A stretch of DNA of 64,000 bases. Source: Macrosoma leucophasiata (lineage: Eukaryota > Arthropoda > Insecta > Lepidoptera > Hedylidae). Positions 21,146 through 33,695 of this stretch are shown here, one piece after another. How positions within the stretch are numbered: position 1 is the stretch's first letter; the number at the start of each line of letters is the position of its first letter. The notes beneath the pieces were generated by a model that saw only the letters and a program-made list of their open reading frames with translations, had not been told where the DNA came from and ran no database searches. The DNA is taken from positions 7,688,001 through 7,752,000 of the forward strand of contig JAWQUS010000030.1 of assembly GCA_036365455.1 (NCBI GenBank), given 5' to 3'. A program made the position numbers and the translations under genes.

Positions 21146-24100
21146 GGGAAGTAGGGATTAGACATAATATGCAGGTGTGCTGGTGTCTTCGTTTTGATGT
21201 TGTGAAATTGTTAGAGTTCTTACTGCTATAAACCGGAAACCTATAATAGCAATAGGGAAAAATATAAGAATGAAACCGCGAAGAAAAGCATAATGGCATT
21301 AATAGACCATTATGTATGTAGGTACCAAATTGTCATATAAAGCACTGATAATTTATTTATAACGCAAACTTAACTTAAAATATATATCAATATATAAATA
21401 TTTTGGTCATAGCTTTCTTTCTAATAACTATCACAGAAGTACAATGATATTGAGGTATATAACCATCTCAGGGCAACGGTACTGCATACCTATTGACCTT
21501 TGAAAGTAAACTGCATGCTTGTTTGCTACCATACCTACGAGAAATAACATAGTAAAAAAGCTGCACATTCACTTGTTAGTTTTATTATGAATATACATAC
21601 AAATTAATAGTATCTACTGATGCTTGTTTGTCTTTACATTTCTAAAGCATTCGAGATTATTGTGTAAGTACCTTGTTTCCGGTCGGATTTTCTGCAAAAA
21701 ATACGATCTAGGCACGCACGGATTATTAAATTATAGCTGATACCTAACTAATGGAATACCAATAAAAATAATTTAGTTTGTTCTCCTTAAAGTTATACCC
21801 AAATGTAACTGAAATAGAGGAGCTGGCATGATTATTCTACTAAGAGGCGAGAAGCGAGGGTAGAGGCAGAGAGGGGAGGCGTGGCATGGTGGTGTGGTGT
21901 GATTTATTTTTTATTTCAAAAATGGCATCACTATTACGCCTTTTGCAGTGTCAAGTAAAACGATATTTCGTATTTGTAACGTAACTCAAAAATACACCAA
22001 GAAACGAAATAAAATATGAGCACCGAAAGCCTCTTTCAAGGTTCCCGCCCGCGGCATGATTTGGTACGGTGAGGAGGGGAGAGGAGAGCAAAGAGATAAT
22101 GTACTCTTTGGAGGAGAGTTGTTTTTAAGAAAGATGTGGTAGACGTTAGGATGTCATTATTTTTTCAAATAACGGAATGGATAGACTCACGGAATAGATA
22201 GATAAATAAAGTCATATATTTGTCATACTATTTAAAAATTGTGGTTTTATTATCATAATCCTGCATTTCATTATACAATCTTTCATGAAGTCGAAGACAA
22301 TATCGTTAACTAGTCAGAGTAGTCAGTTAGCTAATTGTAATATTCTATTTGAGATTGCAAACTGGCGTGAATTCGGCGCTGTAACAAGCGCAAGGAATCG
22401 ATACAGGAAATGCGCTAGCGCTTAAAAGCCAGAATTAGCAAACTGTCCCCGGTACATCTGCCTGTAACGGACCGACGCATGTTTGTGTCGCACTCGTAAA
22501 AGCTACAACTAGGTGATTTGAAATATTTCTGTGTGCACTATACGACTGTACGCTGTACTTAGTAGCGCGTGGAACTGCGTTGTTTCCTCACCGCTATCTA
22601 ACTAAAGTCACCCGATTACACCAGCGCAGACTAGTGACGCCGTTACACGTTCAATTTATATAGTAACGTAGCCACGTAGGTATCTACGATTCAATTCTCG
22701 TAGCACCCTTTTTATTGAATCCACATGGTTTATATTTCCAAGTTTAAATCGAGAGCGTAATTACGCTGATATTCGATATCGATATCGATATCGAAATTTA
22801 ACTCTGAATCAAGTCAAGTTCAATATGGTTCCTATATGCAGGTAGGTAGATAAAAATTTAGCTAATTTTGAAGGATTCTTCCATGTAAGAATATAATAAC
22901 GAATCTGCCGACTTACATTTTATTCTTATAAGATTATGTAAATTCGTACGAACTACTAACTAGGCTGTGTACCTACTTTAATTACCGCGAGGTTACAGGT
23001 ACCTACAGGAAATAAACTCACAGAATTTCAGGCGATACCTAATATCCATTGAATAGCTAAGCTCTCAAATAAACACTAGGTATCTTACAATTTTAAACGA
23101 TTATCAATTTACTATCAGATAATTTACCTACTCTCCGCTTGTCAAATCGTAATAGACTTATGTAGAGTCAGGTAGAGCTTCGAGTTTATAATTTTTAATA
23201 ATTTCAGGGTAAACGAGGTTAAGTATATGAAAAATTGACCATAAAAATTACGAATCACTCTAATTTTTAAACAACTACAATATGATTATATTAAGTGCGT
23301 CAGATTATAAAGGTTCGCAGTCAATACCAACACTGTTTATTTCTAGAATTTGAAATACAAATTCATTTCCATTTCAACGGTAAGTAAATACTGCTCATTC
23401 ACCCCACGTTTCACGTCAGAATTATATTTCGTAAGATAATGGACGTTTACGTTAACGTGTACCATATAACAAATAAATATATATTTTGTGGAAGACTAAA
23501 CGCCAATGCGTTTAGATCGGTGCATAGTATGTAATGTAATTAGTTGGCATCGTTCCGAGTAGGTAGGAATGCCCGGGGTTGCGTTACGGGCATATGCTGA
23601 AACAAAACAATTCGTGTGAACGCCGGACAATACAGGGTGATGCCAGGGTGGCCACACTCACATTATTAATTAGGATAAAATCCATTTAGGTAGTTGATTA
23701 TACTCGTATAGAAGTCAAATTCTGTTCTTATTTTACGTACCTATCAGACATTTCCAACAACTGTTTGGAAACTAAAGATGAATTCGTTTAATTACGATAG
23801 ACATTTTCTTTTTTAGGTACAGCATATACCTAATATACAAGTAAGTAGGTAACTACCTTATTGGATAATTGGCAAGTACAATTAACCAGTTGACGCAACG
23901 GTCGACTAAATAAGTATAAGTAGGTACCTACTTAAATACAAAGCTATAAAACAATACTCCGAATAGTCCGCCACCTCGCCGCGTCTATGTTCGCGCGTGC
24001 AGACCACTTTGAGTATTTACATAACAAGAACATCCAACAACCCTGCTGATTGCGCGGCCTCCAGATGGAAGACTTTACCAGCGAGAGCTCCTCGACGCAT

Positions 24101-25041
24101 GGGCGAAGGAGAGACGCCTCGACGTGACACCCCCGGACTAGACGCCTGGAGTCGCCGCTGCAGCTGCTGGTCGCTTGACGGGCTGATCGCGCTCAACGGC
24201 GACTACGAACACACGGACGCACTGCGGCCAGGGTTGCCAACCGTCTGGTTTTCGACCGAATATGCATCCTAAATTTATATTTCGACTAAGACTGTCCACA
24301 AATATACGTGCATTATGGCAGCCGCACAGCGTCGGCGTCGAACGGAGAGAGCGCCACACATGGGACGCATCTGTGCGCTCCTTGCTGGAGGTGTATCGCG
24401 CCAACCCATAGTATGCTCCTTTGAATTGTTTTTCACAAATATTTGTGGCTAATATTATTAACATTTTGTTAGTCTTTAGTGTTATGTTTGCTGGAAAGAT
24501 TTTAATCCTACTTAGTGAAATCTTGTTAAAATTACAACGTAACATAAATGGTCAGATGTCGCTTCTTTTGTATCGAGTGTATTTAATGTGGATTCGCTGA
24601 GTTGAATTTTAAACATCGTACCTATTTAATCATAATATCAACATAGTACTTTAGTAAAACATCAAAAATCATTATTTATACGATATATATTAATTGAATT
24701 GATTCAAAATTAAAGAAATTCGATCAAAAATACTTTGGCGTTTCCGGGTAAGAGATATTTAAATGAACTAAGTAGGTATCTTAATGTGGTACTGAAACAT
24801 TATGGTAGATATTGAAATGAAATAACTTTATAAAAGCCCGTACTTATATAACTTAGATAAGTGTACCAGGTACATGAACCATTGCTATTTGAATTGTGAA
24901 CTATAACATTCCCAATCTCAATACGTTGGGACAAGCGTCGTTGAAACAAACGAAACAAAAACAAACGATACATTTTGAAATCTTAAATTGGATCTCAGTA
25001 AGTGTTCAGAGTATCTATAAATTTATTGGATGCTAATCCGT
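21146..25041. other. Non-coding stretch with one GC-rich island
   Basis: Mostly AT-rich. A GA-rich block lies at 21840-22140. A TATCGATATCGATATCGA cluster is at about 22776-22794. A GC-rich island at 24030-24410 contains GCCAGGGTTGCCAACCG at about 24227, which resembles a hAT end, but I find no partner. The frames in the island (91 codons at 23997, 135 codons antisense at 24545) have no recognised domain. Confidence 0.4.
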
Positions 25042-25173
25042 TAGGCCTAAGTTATGATAGTTATTACGGGGCCATAACATTATCATCTAACAGGAACATG
25101 ATGATGTTGAATACTACCATTTGGCAGCAGATAGATTAAGAAATGCGGTGGTGCCTACACCCCGAAACTGGAA
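25042..25173 (-). mobile_element. SINE-like family A, fragment
   Basis: AGGCCTAAGTTATGATAGTT ... ACTACCATTTGGCAGCAGAT ... GCGGTGGTGCCTAC is the inverted 5' two-thirds of family A, strongly diverged. Confidence 0.65.
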
Positions 25174-28100
25174 CCCTCAATCATCAATCAATCATTTCAA
25201 CCGAAAGACGTCTTATGATTTTTCAATCCCCTAAGGCTCCTGTATTAAGGTACACAAAATACAAAAATTATTACGTAGTGTATTCAGTAGATACCTACAC
25301 AGTCCCTAACTTATACTTTCACATACTATCTACAATATCAAATAACTGCCCACCTAACTAGGATATTAAGCTCTAACAAGTAGGTATCTATTGAGAATTA
25401 AGTATATTTAAAAATGATTAATGATAAGATGGTGACAATGTTCAATAATTGTAAGCCTGCTTTTGCCAATCCAGCCAAATCTTGGGTTTACGGAAAGACT
25501 TTCTTTAAAATTCATGTACAGACAAGTTCCGACAAATCTCATAATGATATCGATTCCAAAAAGCTATCTAATACCCCGCGTGCAGGTGTTCAGATCATTG
25601 ATAAAAATAAAATGAGCGAATTATCCACTCGGAGAACAATAGGCGGGTTATCAGTAAACAGGTAGTGGTGTTTGCACTATAGTTTGGGCACACGTGTGAC
25701 GTATTTTCCTCTAAGCGCAGCTGTGGAGGCCTCTGCAGATGTTTTATGGCACTGAACATTTCCAAGGCGCTTTATTATTTATTACGATATTGCCGTTTAG
25801 AACCTAATCTTCATTTTTATTATCCAGAAGAAACAATGGTCATCATGGACCAGACACTATTTTTGGCATATTGCGCGCAGATGCGGCCAACTTGCGTGGG
25901 AAAGCATGTATTTTCACCCAATACTTACATAGACAAACAATTATCACACTGACCAACCCATCGGTTCTTTTTTAAGTTTCATTATTCTGTTTTTTTTTCC
26001 TATACTAGGTAATTGTGATCCGAAAAATATTAACCCATTTAAAGGAAGTATCAGAGCTAAGGGGTGAGAATATAATGCATTCGTATTATTCAGTTGTATA
26101 ACAAATGAATAGCAAAATTATAGGTACTTTTATTGAAATTAATATCAAAGCAAACTACCTAGGTACCTATCTACGTCGTTTTAAGATCCTTTGACTGTAC
26201 CTATACCTACGTAGGTACCTACTACTAATTGCAAAACGTATTTTAGACTTATTGTTAGATCTTTTTCAGGAATCTCCAAAATATAATTGACCATATCAAT
26301 CAATGACTCGCTTGTCGAATCTTTGTAATAATGTTTGTTTCTTTAATTAAAAAAATATTTTAAAAATAATCTTAAACCTAATAGCCGTTCCAGAATTATA
26401 AACCGTGATTGTCTCATTTCAAATATCATACCTTTTTGTTAAATCTACCTTGATTTGTAACTTATTGGAATTACATATCGGTGCAATTGTTTGTGACTGA
26501 TAAAAAAATTGTTTATTGTTATCTAAAGCAGGTGTGACTTACAGCTTTAAACTGAGGTTTTCAAATAAACTGTAGAGTCGTAAAATAGTTAAGAAAATAA
26601 ACTTGAGCGGCGCTAATCTGCGAGGTTAAACATCTGTAGTGCACTCACTGGGGGATGACAGGGTTTTATCTGAGACCACGTAAGGCGAGATTAAAGTAAG
26701 TACTAATGCTGTTAAGTCGGAACTTAGAGTATGGTCACACCTTGGGTAATAAAATACTTAAAAGTTGCATATTATTAGGTAGGTACATTAAGAAAGGGAC
26801 GATTTGTTATAAATGCTTAACTTTGCAGTCAACTCTTAGCCAATTTTAGTTTTAAATTGAGGATGACGGAGAAAATGGCTAAAAAGCTTTATCTATATCT
26901 AGTATGTGATGTGGTTTCTGGGTTTCTACCGGTATCTTTATTGATGTGACATGTATTCAGCCATCAGCAGTGTCCAGTTTCAGCAGTCAGGCGCGGTCCT
27001 ATAGGAATATTTTGGGGAGGTGATTATCATCCGCTAAACCAATTATAATATTCTAGAGAATACAGACACTGTATTCTCTGATTCTGTAATCTTTCGGGCT
27101 AACGAATAATTTGAGTTACTTTTAGTTTAATTTAATTAGACATAAATATTCTCGCTACTATCCTACCTACTTAATGGGTACATTTATATAGGTACATACC
27201 TATATAAATAGTAAACTAACTGAACTGTTAACTATGTTTCTGCCTTAGGTAGGAAAACTCTACCCTCTTTCTGTCCCTTCAACCAGATGACGTAGATGTG
27301 GAGGCAAGGGTCGTAGGTGACATGACGCCTCAAAATTAGACACGACAAGTTGAAATTCATAGGTATAAATCTCACTTATTCAAGCCTTGATACTACTCCT
27401 CAAATCGCGACAGCGCCAGTTTTCTGCTACCTTATATTGGGTAGGTACCTACTTTGCATGAGTTTGCGGTAAATCAATGAATATCTGTAAATAACTAAAT
27501 AATACAGAACTTCTGCACAAATAAAAATTCGTGTCATTTTAATGACTCAGTGTTACATCTGGTGAACACTCAGGGGAATCTCTAATGAGCACTTTAGATT
27601 CATTCACTAACAAAAATATCTACAACACTCCTAACCGTTATCTTATAGTTTCTCACGCCTTACCATAGATGCCAAATGATAAGACTTTATGAATGGACTT
27701 TGTAAGCAAGAGCAACATTGTTTTAATGTTTGCTTGGCAGAATTCGTTCATGCAATTTTTTTATTGCCACTGACATCGGTGATTATGAGTAAGATTTCTA
27801 TTGTTTTTCCTTTTTATCACCTACCTACCTAGTTAGTTAAAAGCGCGTAGAAAGTTAGTTTCATCACTTTTTTTCATAGTGTGGACAAGGTGGATAGTGT
27901 GGATGGAATAGACAATTCAGCCAAATCTGGTACATTTTAGTTGGAAAAATAAGTACGTACCTACAGAAACTTATAACTATAACTACCTACTACCTTCATT
28001 AAAATAATTATATAATATTGATAAGTAGGTACCGAATAGTGACGAGTTAATAAAAAGTCATCGCAATAAAAAGGCATTTCTGACCACCCATATAATATAA

Positions 28101-30347
28101 GATAGATACCTAGGTTTTATAGGTAACTAGCAGAAATCAGAATGGACTGGTGGTATAGCTTCTCAATATAACTTATACAAACTTACCATATTAAGAAGGT
28201 CCCTACTTGTAGGGTTGGGCATATTTTAACTTAGATATCGATATTACCTATAATTTAAAAACCGCTTTATTGAAAAATTCATACTACCTTAAATGGTAGA
28301 CTACATGCACTTACCTATAGAAAGCCGAGCCATCTAACTTCCCGAATAACAGTTAATTGCAGTCATTAACTCTGTAAATATACTTATCATACCTACTTAC
28401 TATTCATTCATCGAGCAGTGATAAATGGATACATCCTTTGTGTTACCAAGAATCGAATAACAATGTATGGTTCCTGGTGACCCTTTTAAATCCCTAACTT
28501 TATTAAAATTGTCCCAAAATAAGTTTCTCACCTTTGCCCTAGTAACTACCTATGTACCTACTAGTATTAAAATGTACCCACTAGCTGTCCTAGCGACCTT
28601 CGTATCGCCTTTGCTGTGTAAAATATAAGTAGTTTACATATTTTATGTTACATGCCATGCCTACAATTCACTAAAACTCTACCCTTTTCAGTTTATGATA
28701 AGTAGGTTACTTCTCATGTAGGCTTTTATTATTTGCTATAGTAATTACAATAAAAAAACCCCTATCTATTTAGGTATTAATAATGTTCATATCTTTACGG
28801 CATTAGGAGGCAGGTAGAGCGTGGAGCGCTATACCTATATCCCGATTCTCACACACCTCCCGATTTAAATTCATCAGTCTCTTAGAATCTATGTAGACTT
28901 TCATTATACGCAGGTTTTCTATTTATCTACCAAATTCGTAAATGTCCTTAGGCGTAAGACCTAATAGGTACAATGTTCTAACATATTTGCAGAGCCTATG
29001 TAGAGCCGATATGAGTATGAGCAAGCTGACGCAACACATCAAAGTAGGTAGTACAACCTAATCTGATAAAACATAATAATGGTTCATGGAAAAATTCAAG
29101 TTAAGGTACCTACCCAATAATTTTTACTGATGTAGGTAATGGTACATTTCCAATATCGGTGCTTGGGAGCTTATGCAATGGCGCATTTTTTAGGTTCATC
29201 GTTCATCACTATCTAATAATTTCTAATGTTTCCTTTACACGGAGACAAAATATTTTAGCAGCTCAAGTTTCAGGAGCCGCATCCTAACTGACTACTCTTA
29301 ATTGTTTGAAATAAGACCTCTTAATTTTTTGCACTTTAAGAAGGTATAACAAAGAGTGTTGGTGATTGCATGTACCTATTCAGAGAATACAAAAATTAGG
29401 TATACATACTTTTTTAAGTTTTAAATTATCGCGATTATCAATAACTGTAGTACATAAATATGATTTGATTAGTTGCCTAGATTATCCTTGACAATAGAAC
29501 ATCCTTAGTATCTACCTACATAAATATTGTAAATTTGTCTAGCCTACAATTTTGTTTTGTAGGTATTGGCGTACCTATGTATAAATTATTTCCTAAATAG
29601 GTACTAGGTATCAAAAAATAACTAGATAGGTACCTAATACAGAAAACAAAATGTTATGTAAAGGTAACATGCCTGCCTAAATATTTTAGACATTACCTAC
29701 ATTATAATTTAAATTGTAAAAGAATGGAGTGGGTGTATTTACAAGTATAATTTAAATAATCATAAACAAATATCATGCCGGTGTACACCGTATAACAATA
29801 AAAAGTTCTGCTGATTATAAATAGGTACTTATAGCCAGAAAATAAATCGTATGTTTCACACATTTACAATTACATTTGAATCTGCTTATAGAAATAAGTA
29901 GGTATTCTTCGTCTTGTCCAACCACAACTTACAACAGTATCTATACAAACCTAAAACCTGTAATTTTCTAATTCCTATTGGTAGTTCAACCGACAATGAA
30001 CTGAGTAAACTCAATAAAGGTTAGATATATGAATATGGATAATGAGCCTATTAATAACCCGGCGGCTTCGTCACTGCTGCGGTAGGCGATTATTCCCAAA
30101 ATATACACGTTGGTTAAATAACCAACAACTCAAACTTGTTTCTGTTGTTGGCTTTTTCATATTTGAACTTGAACGTTATGATCGTTAGATTTAAAATATT
30201 ACGTTAGGCGCTTACCATATTCCAGAACTACAGATTGTAAGTATCTGAAGATAGAAAACACAACAGACAAATAGTTTGGTAGAAGAATTTTAGAGTTTAA
30301 GAATATTTACAGGACTTTTTATAGGTGATTTTTAGTTCCAATATCTA
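25174..30347. other. Repeat-poor non-coding region upstream of twist
   Basis: Five kb with no recognised TE family and no supported exon. GTAGGTACCTAC-like palindromic words are frequent (near 26160, 26215, 27441, 28090, 29600). An 83-codon frame at 25414-25665 lacks a recognisable domain and is not called. By position it may hold long-range regulatory DNA for twist, which is inference only. Confidence 0.4.
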
Positions 30348-30475
30348 TCTATTCACCGCATTACCTAATTTATCTACTTATTAGATGGTAAAGTATGGCC
30401 ACGTAATAACTATCACAAAGGTAAAACATCTTAGACCTCAGGGGTAGCAACGCATCTATACCTATATTGACATAA
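30348..30475 (+). mobile_element. SINE-like family A, internal fragment
   Basis: CACCGCATTACCTAATTTATC ... CTCAGGGGTAGCAACGCATC, an old fragment directly in front of a second copy. Confidence 0.55.
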
Positions 30476-30485
30476 TAATATCTTA

Positions 30486-30750
30486 CTTTTTACTGGTGGT
30501 TAGGAGCTCTATCCGCACCATCTATCTGCCGCTAAATGGTAGTGTTCAGCACTATCGTGTTCCGGTTAGATGGTAATGCATGGCCCCGTAATAACTATCA
30601 CAGAGACACAACATCTAAGGTTTCAGGGGGTGGCAACACATCTGAATTTCGACCTCTGGTCTTTCTATGGGTGTCTATAGGCTGCAGTTATCACTCAACA
30701 TCGATGTGAACTGCATGCTTGTTTGCCACCCTTGTAACAAAAAAAATATA
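30486..30750 (+). mobile_element. SINE-like family A copy
   Basis: TTTACTGGTGGTTAGGAGCT through GCCACCCTTGTAACAAAAAA. The family's GACGGAGCTCGCGGGCG block is deleted. Confidence 0.75.
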
Positions 30751-30934
30751 TATCTGTTTTTTTTTGTGTTGATGTCTATTAATTGGCTGTACGCTGCAGT
30801 CATCACTGTGATGATAAATGATGACTGCATGCTTGTTTATCACGACGATAACATAGAAGAGGCTCCAAAGGTATACCAGATGTCCAGGACCGTGGATAAA
30901 TTATCTCACACGTAGCATTGAATTTACCTACTAC

Positions 30935-31075
30935 CGTTTAGGGGCATATGAGGAGAATGATGAATGTAGAAAAAGCATGGGACGTGTGTCAGGACCGGGA
31001 TATTTGGCGCTCCACACTCTCTGTCTACTCCGTTAGGAACCTGGCGTGAAGATACATACATACATACAAGAAATA
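30935..31075 (+). mobile_element. LINE 3'-end fragment
   Basis: GAGGAGAATGATGAATGTAG ... TGTCAGGACCGGGATATTTGG ... GTTAGGAACCTGGCGTGAAG and an ATACATACATAC tail. It is the same 3' end as the insert at 50424-50623. Confidence 0.7.
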
Positions 31076-31913
31076 GGTAGTAGGTAAGTATCCTACGGGA
31101 ACAGTTCTGTCATGCACAGGAAAATGTGCTATAATATGATTAATAGGTGTTTTCATAGAACAAAACATGTGAATATTCATAGAATCACAAATTGTAAGAA
31201 GAATAAACTATTATCATTATTCAACTTTAGCCGGTTGGTATTAATGTTTCTCATAACAAACTGTTATGTTAACCAACAAGACAAAAAACATGTGATGCTC
31301 GATCTCAAAAATATTTTAACGTTGTCCAGATCCCGTCATAGCTATCTTAAGGAGTGTTAGATAAATAAATTAAATATTTATATTATTCAGCAGGCATCGC
31401 TGCCCGTGGGACCACGGGGACCTATGTCGTCACGGATATTTTTAGTGAAGGCGACCGGGCGACGAGACGACATAAAAACTTACACGCAAGGGTGGCGCCG
31501 ATCGTTCTTACCTAGGTCAAAGGTAGCTAAGGTAACTTTTTCCCCGTAGGACGCTATTATTTTATGATGTTATGTCTCCATAACATCGACCATTTTTCCC
31601 CAATTCGTAACCAAGCAACGAATAATTTTCGACACAGAAAGATGAACGGTGCGATTATGCTAAACATTTGCAGTCTTACAGGATGCGAGATCACCGATGC
31701 GATCGGTTATGGCGACGGAATACCCATACATACCTACCTGCCTATGTATAATAAGTAAATACGTTTCCGAGATGATGGACAAGATAAACACAAAACGATC
31801 GGTTCTGTGTATAGCTCCGTCCCTGTCGGACGCGCGGCGGCCAGGGGCGGCGCGGCGGTGGGAGGCGACGGCCGGCACGGCGGTGGAAATGGTTTATTTT
31901 TTGTATCTTGTCA
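31076..31913 (+). promoter_or_regulatory. Upstream/5' untranslated region of twist
   Basis: The stretch between the last repeat and the twist start turns GC-rich after 31790 (CG-dense). CATAAAAACT near 31471 is TATA-like, about 30 bp before CGTTCTTACC. I cannot fix the transcription start. An 82-codon frame at 31112-31360 has no recognised domain. Confidence 0.35.
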
Positions 31914-32840
31914 ATGAAGGGACGGGTAGGGGCGGGCCGCCAGGACTCGGCTCATCCGACGCTCACTCAGTTGCCCCGCCGCGTCGGACCAGCGCACATG
32001 CCGCACTTCGACACCCCGCACCCCCTCGGACTCCGAACTATGAGTTACGACTGCGAGAACAGGATACCCATCAAACGCGAGGATCCCGAATGCCTCGAGG
32101 ACGAAGAGTACTACCGCTACGCACCCGTCGAAGTTAAACGGGACGCGAGCGAAATGAGTTTCGCGCCGTCGTCGCCGACCCACCTGATGGATCTGAGCAG
32201 CGAGAGGATGCAGCCTCAGCAAGCGTGGCCCACCAACGTCATATTCGACGGTGACGACCGAGACTACCAGCAGCCGCAGTACCCGACCTACGAACAGATA
32301 TACGACCCCGATCAGAGGCAGAGGCAGATCGTCCGCAACTTTTACTTCGACGACTCCAATTCGCAGGACCGAGTGAGCACATTTTACGAGGCGGCGGAGA
32401 CGCCCAAACCGGAAAACGCGTACCGAGCATCGACGGAGGAGAGAAGCGATGAGAACGAGGAGCAACGAAGGTCGAGGAAGCGGTCCTCGAAGTCATCGCG
32501 GAAAAAGACCCAGTCCTTCGAGGAGATGCAGATCCAGCGGGTGATGGCGAACGTGAGGGAGCGACAGCGGACGCAGAGCTTGAACGAGGCGTTCGCGAGC
32601 TTGAGGCAGATCATTCCGTCGCTGCCGAGCGACAAGCTGTCCAAGATCCAGACGCTTCAACTGGCGACGCAGTACATCGAGTTCCTGTACCAGATCCTGT
32701 CGAACAGCGAGTCTGGGCCGAGCAGCGAGGGAGGCAGTGACGTCGACAGCGATCACGGCAAGTACCTCGCGCAGGACAAACTCAGTTACGCCTTCTCCGT
32801 GTGGCGGATGGAGGGGGAGTGGACGAATGGACAAACGTGA
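31914..32840 (+). CDS. twi: Twist bHLH transcription factor (single exon)
   Basis: Twist is a nuclear class II bHLH factor that binds E-boxes, usually with Daughterless, and specifies mesoderm in insects. From ATG 31914 the protein has 308 residues. The bHLH lies at about 208-261: basic part [17 protein letters not shown], loop [13 protein letters not shown], helix 2 [10 protein letters not shown]. The Twist-specific C-terminal WR domain [15 protein letters not shown] is at about 289-303. The acidic/Tyr/Gln-rich N-terminal half holds a KRED and a Ser/Arg/Lys-rich stretch ([14 protein letters not shown]) just before the bHLH. Start choice is uncertain: in-frame ATGs lie at 31914, 31998 (280 residues) and 32040 (266 residues). 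The last has A at -3 and begins [10 protein letters not shown], and may be the real start. The in-frame stop upstream is at 31812. The gene is much more GC-rich than its surroundings. Poly-A signals are at 33054 and 33286. Confidence 0.95.
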   Translation: MKGRVGAGRQDSAHPTLTQLPRRVGPAHMPHFDTPHPLGLRTMSYDCENRIPIKREDPECLEDEEYYRYAPVEVKRDASEMSFAPSSPTHLMDLSSERMQPQQAWPTNVIFDGDDRDYQQPQYPTYEQIYDPDQRQRQIVRNFYFDDSNSQDRVSTFYEAAETPKPENAYRASTEERSDENEEQRRSRKRSSKSSRKKTQSFEEMQIQRVMANVRERQRTQSLNEAFASLRQIIPSLPSDKLSKIQTLQLATQYIEFLYQILSNSESGPSSEGGSDVDSDHGKYLAQDKLSYAFSVWRMEGEWTNGQT

Positions 32841-33285
32841 CATCTACCGCGTATGATAACAAAAAGACACTCATGTTATTCCATTTATCGTTTAGTTGTT
32901 ACTTATTTTGTAAAAATGTGAAAATTTTATAGTTTCTAAGTGAATTATATCTATAGGTGGATACCGAAATGTGATAGTTGAAAAGCCAGTGCCAAATTGA
33001 AAATAATAACTATAAATATGACAAAGTGATGATTAGAAAATAAGTTAGCATTTAATAAAGTATTTTTAAAAAAACCTTACAGCTGTATACCAAATATCAA
33101 CTAGGTAGGTATTTAGTTTTAATACAAAAACAACATAACCCCTTGTAAAAATATAGTAAGGTTTTTTAAATGTAATGAAAATTAACGCTATCAAACGACA
33201 TTGTAAATACCTAAATAGTTCAGTCTCTACAGTTCTGTACTTTAAACCAAATGACTTTAAGTAAAAAATAATTGATTATTAGTTC

Positions 33286-33291
33286 AATAAA
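33286..33291 (+). terminator. Poly-A signal of twist (distal)
   Basis: AATAAA lies about 445 bp after the twist stop. Another AATAAA is at 33054-33059. On the opposite strand AATAAA occurs at about 33313, the likely signal of the convergent zinc-finger gene, so the two 3' ends nearly touch. Confidence 0.55.
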
Positions 33292-33695
33292 AACCAGTAA
33301 ATTTTAGTTAAATGGTTTTATTTTCTATATACCTATACATGTAATATTTATTCACTTACACAATATACATTGATTAAAACGGTACAACATTGATAATATC
33401 GTTGCGATGAAATAACTTACAGACAATAACCGACATTCAATTAATGTAATACGATCTGATAAAACCCTTAAATTCATCAAAATATAAAATACATTTTTAA
33501 ACGATCGGAATCATACATCTAGGTTTTACACACAACTATCTACACCAGACTGCAAATTACGACATAATTTTAGGCACTTTAAAGGGTTTTTGACAAATTC
33601 ATGATCACAGTAAGCCAGGTTTTACAATGTGTGACTATACAAAACAAGAACTAATTATGCACCTTATATTTAAGTATGCATACCTTTACCAATCA

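Noticed and set aside
23997..24545. Gene in the GC-rich island at 24 kb
   Set aside because: Frames on both strands lack a domain, splice context and codon bias; it looks like an unplaced repeat.
25414..25665. 83-codon plus frame as a small gene
   Set aside because: No recognised motif, ordinary AT-rich flanks, no splice or poly-A support; length is compatible with chance.
31530..31610. Dorsal/NF-kB sites upstream of twist (two TTTTTCCCC words)
   Set aside because: They match only half of the GGGWWWWCC-type site; the second half is missing.
31697..32137. 146-codon plus frame overlapping the twist start
   Set aside because: Different frame, Arg/Pro-rich translation of GC-rich DNA, no domain.
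31911..32843. Long antisense frames across twist (184, 116, 86 and 85 codons)
   Set aside because: They are mirror frames of a GC-rich coding exon. The sense frame carries the bHLH and WR domains.
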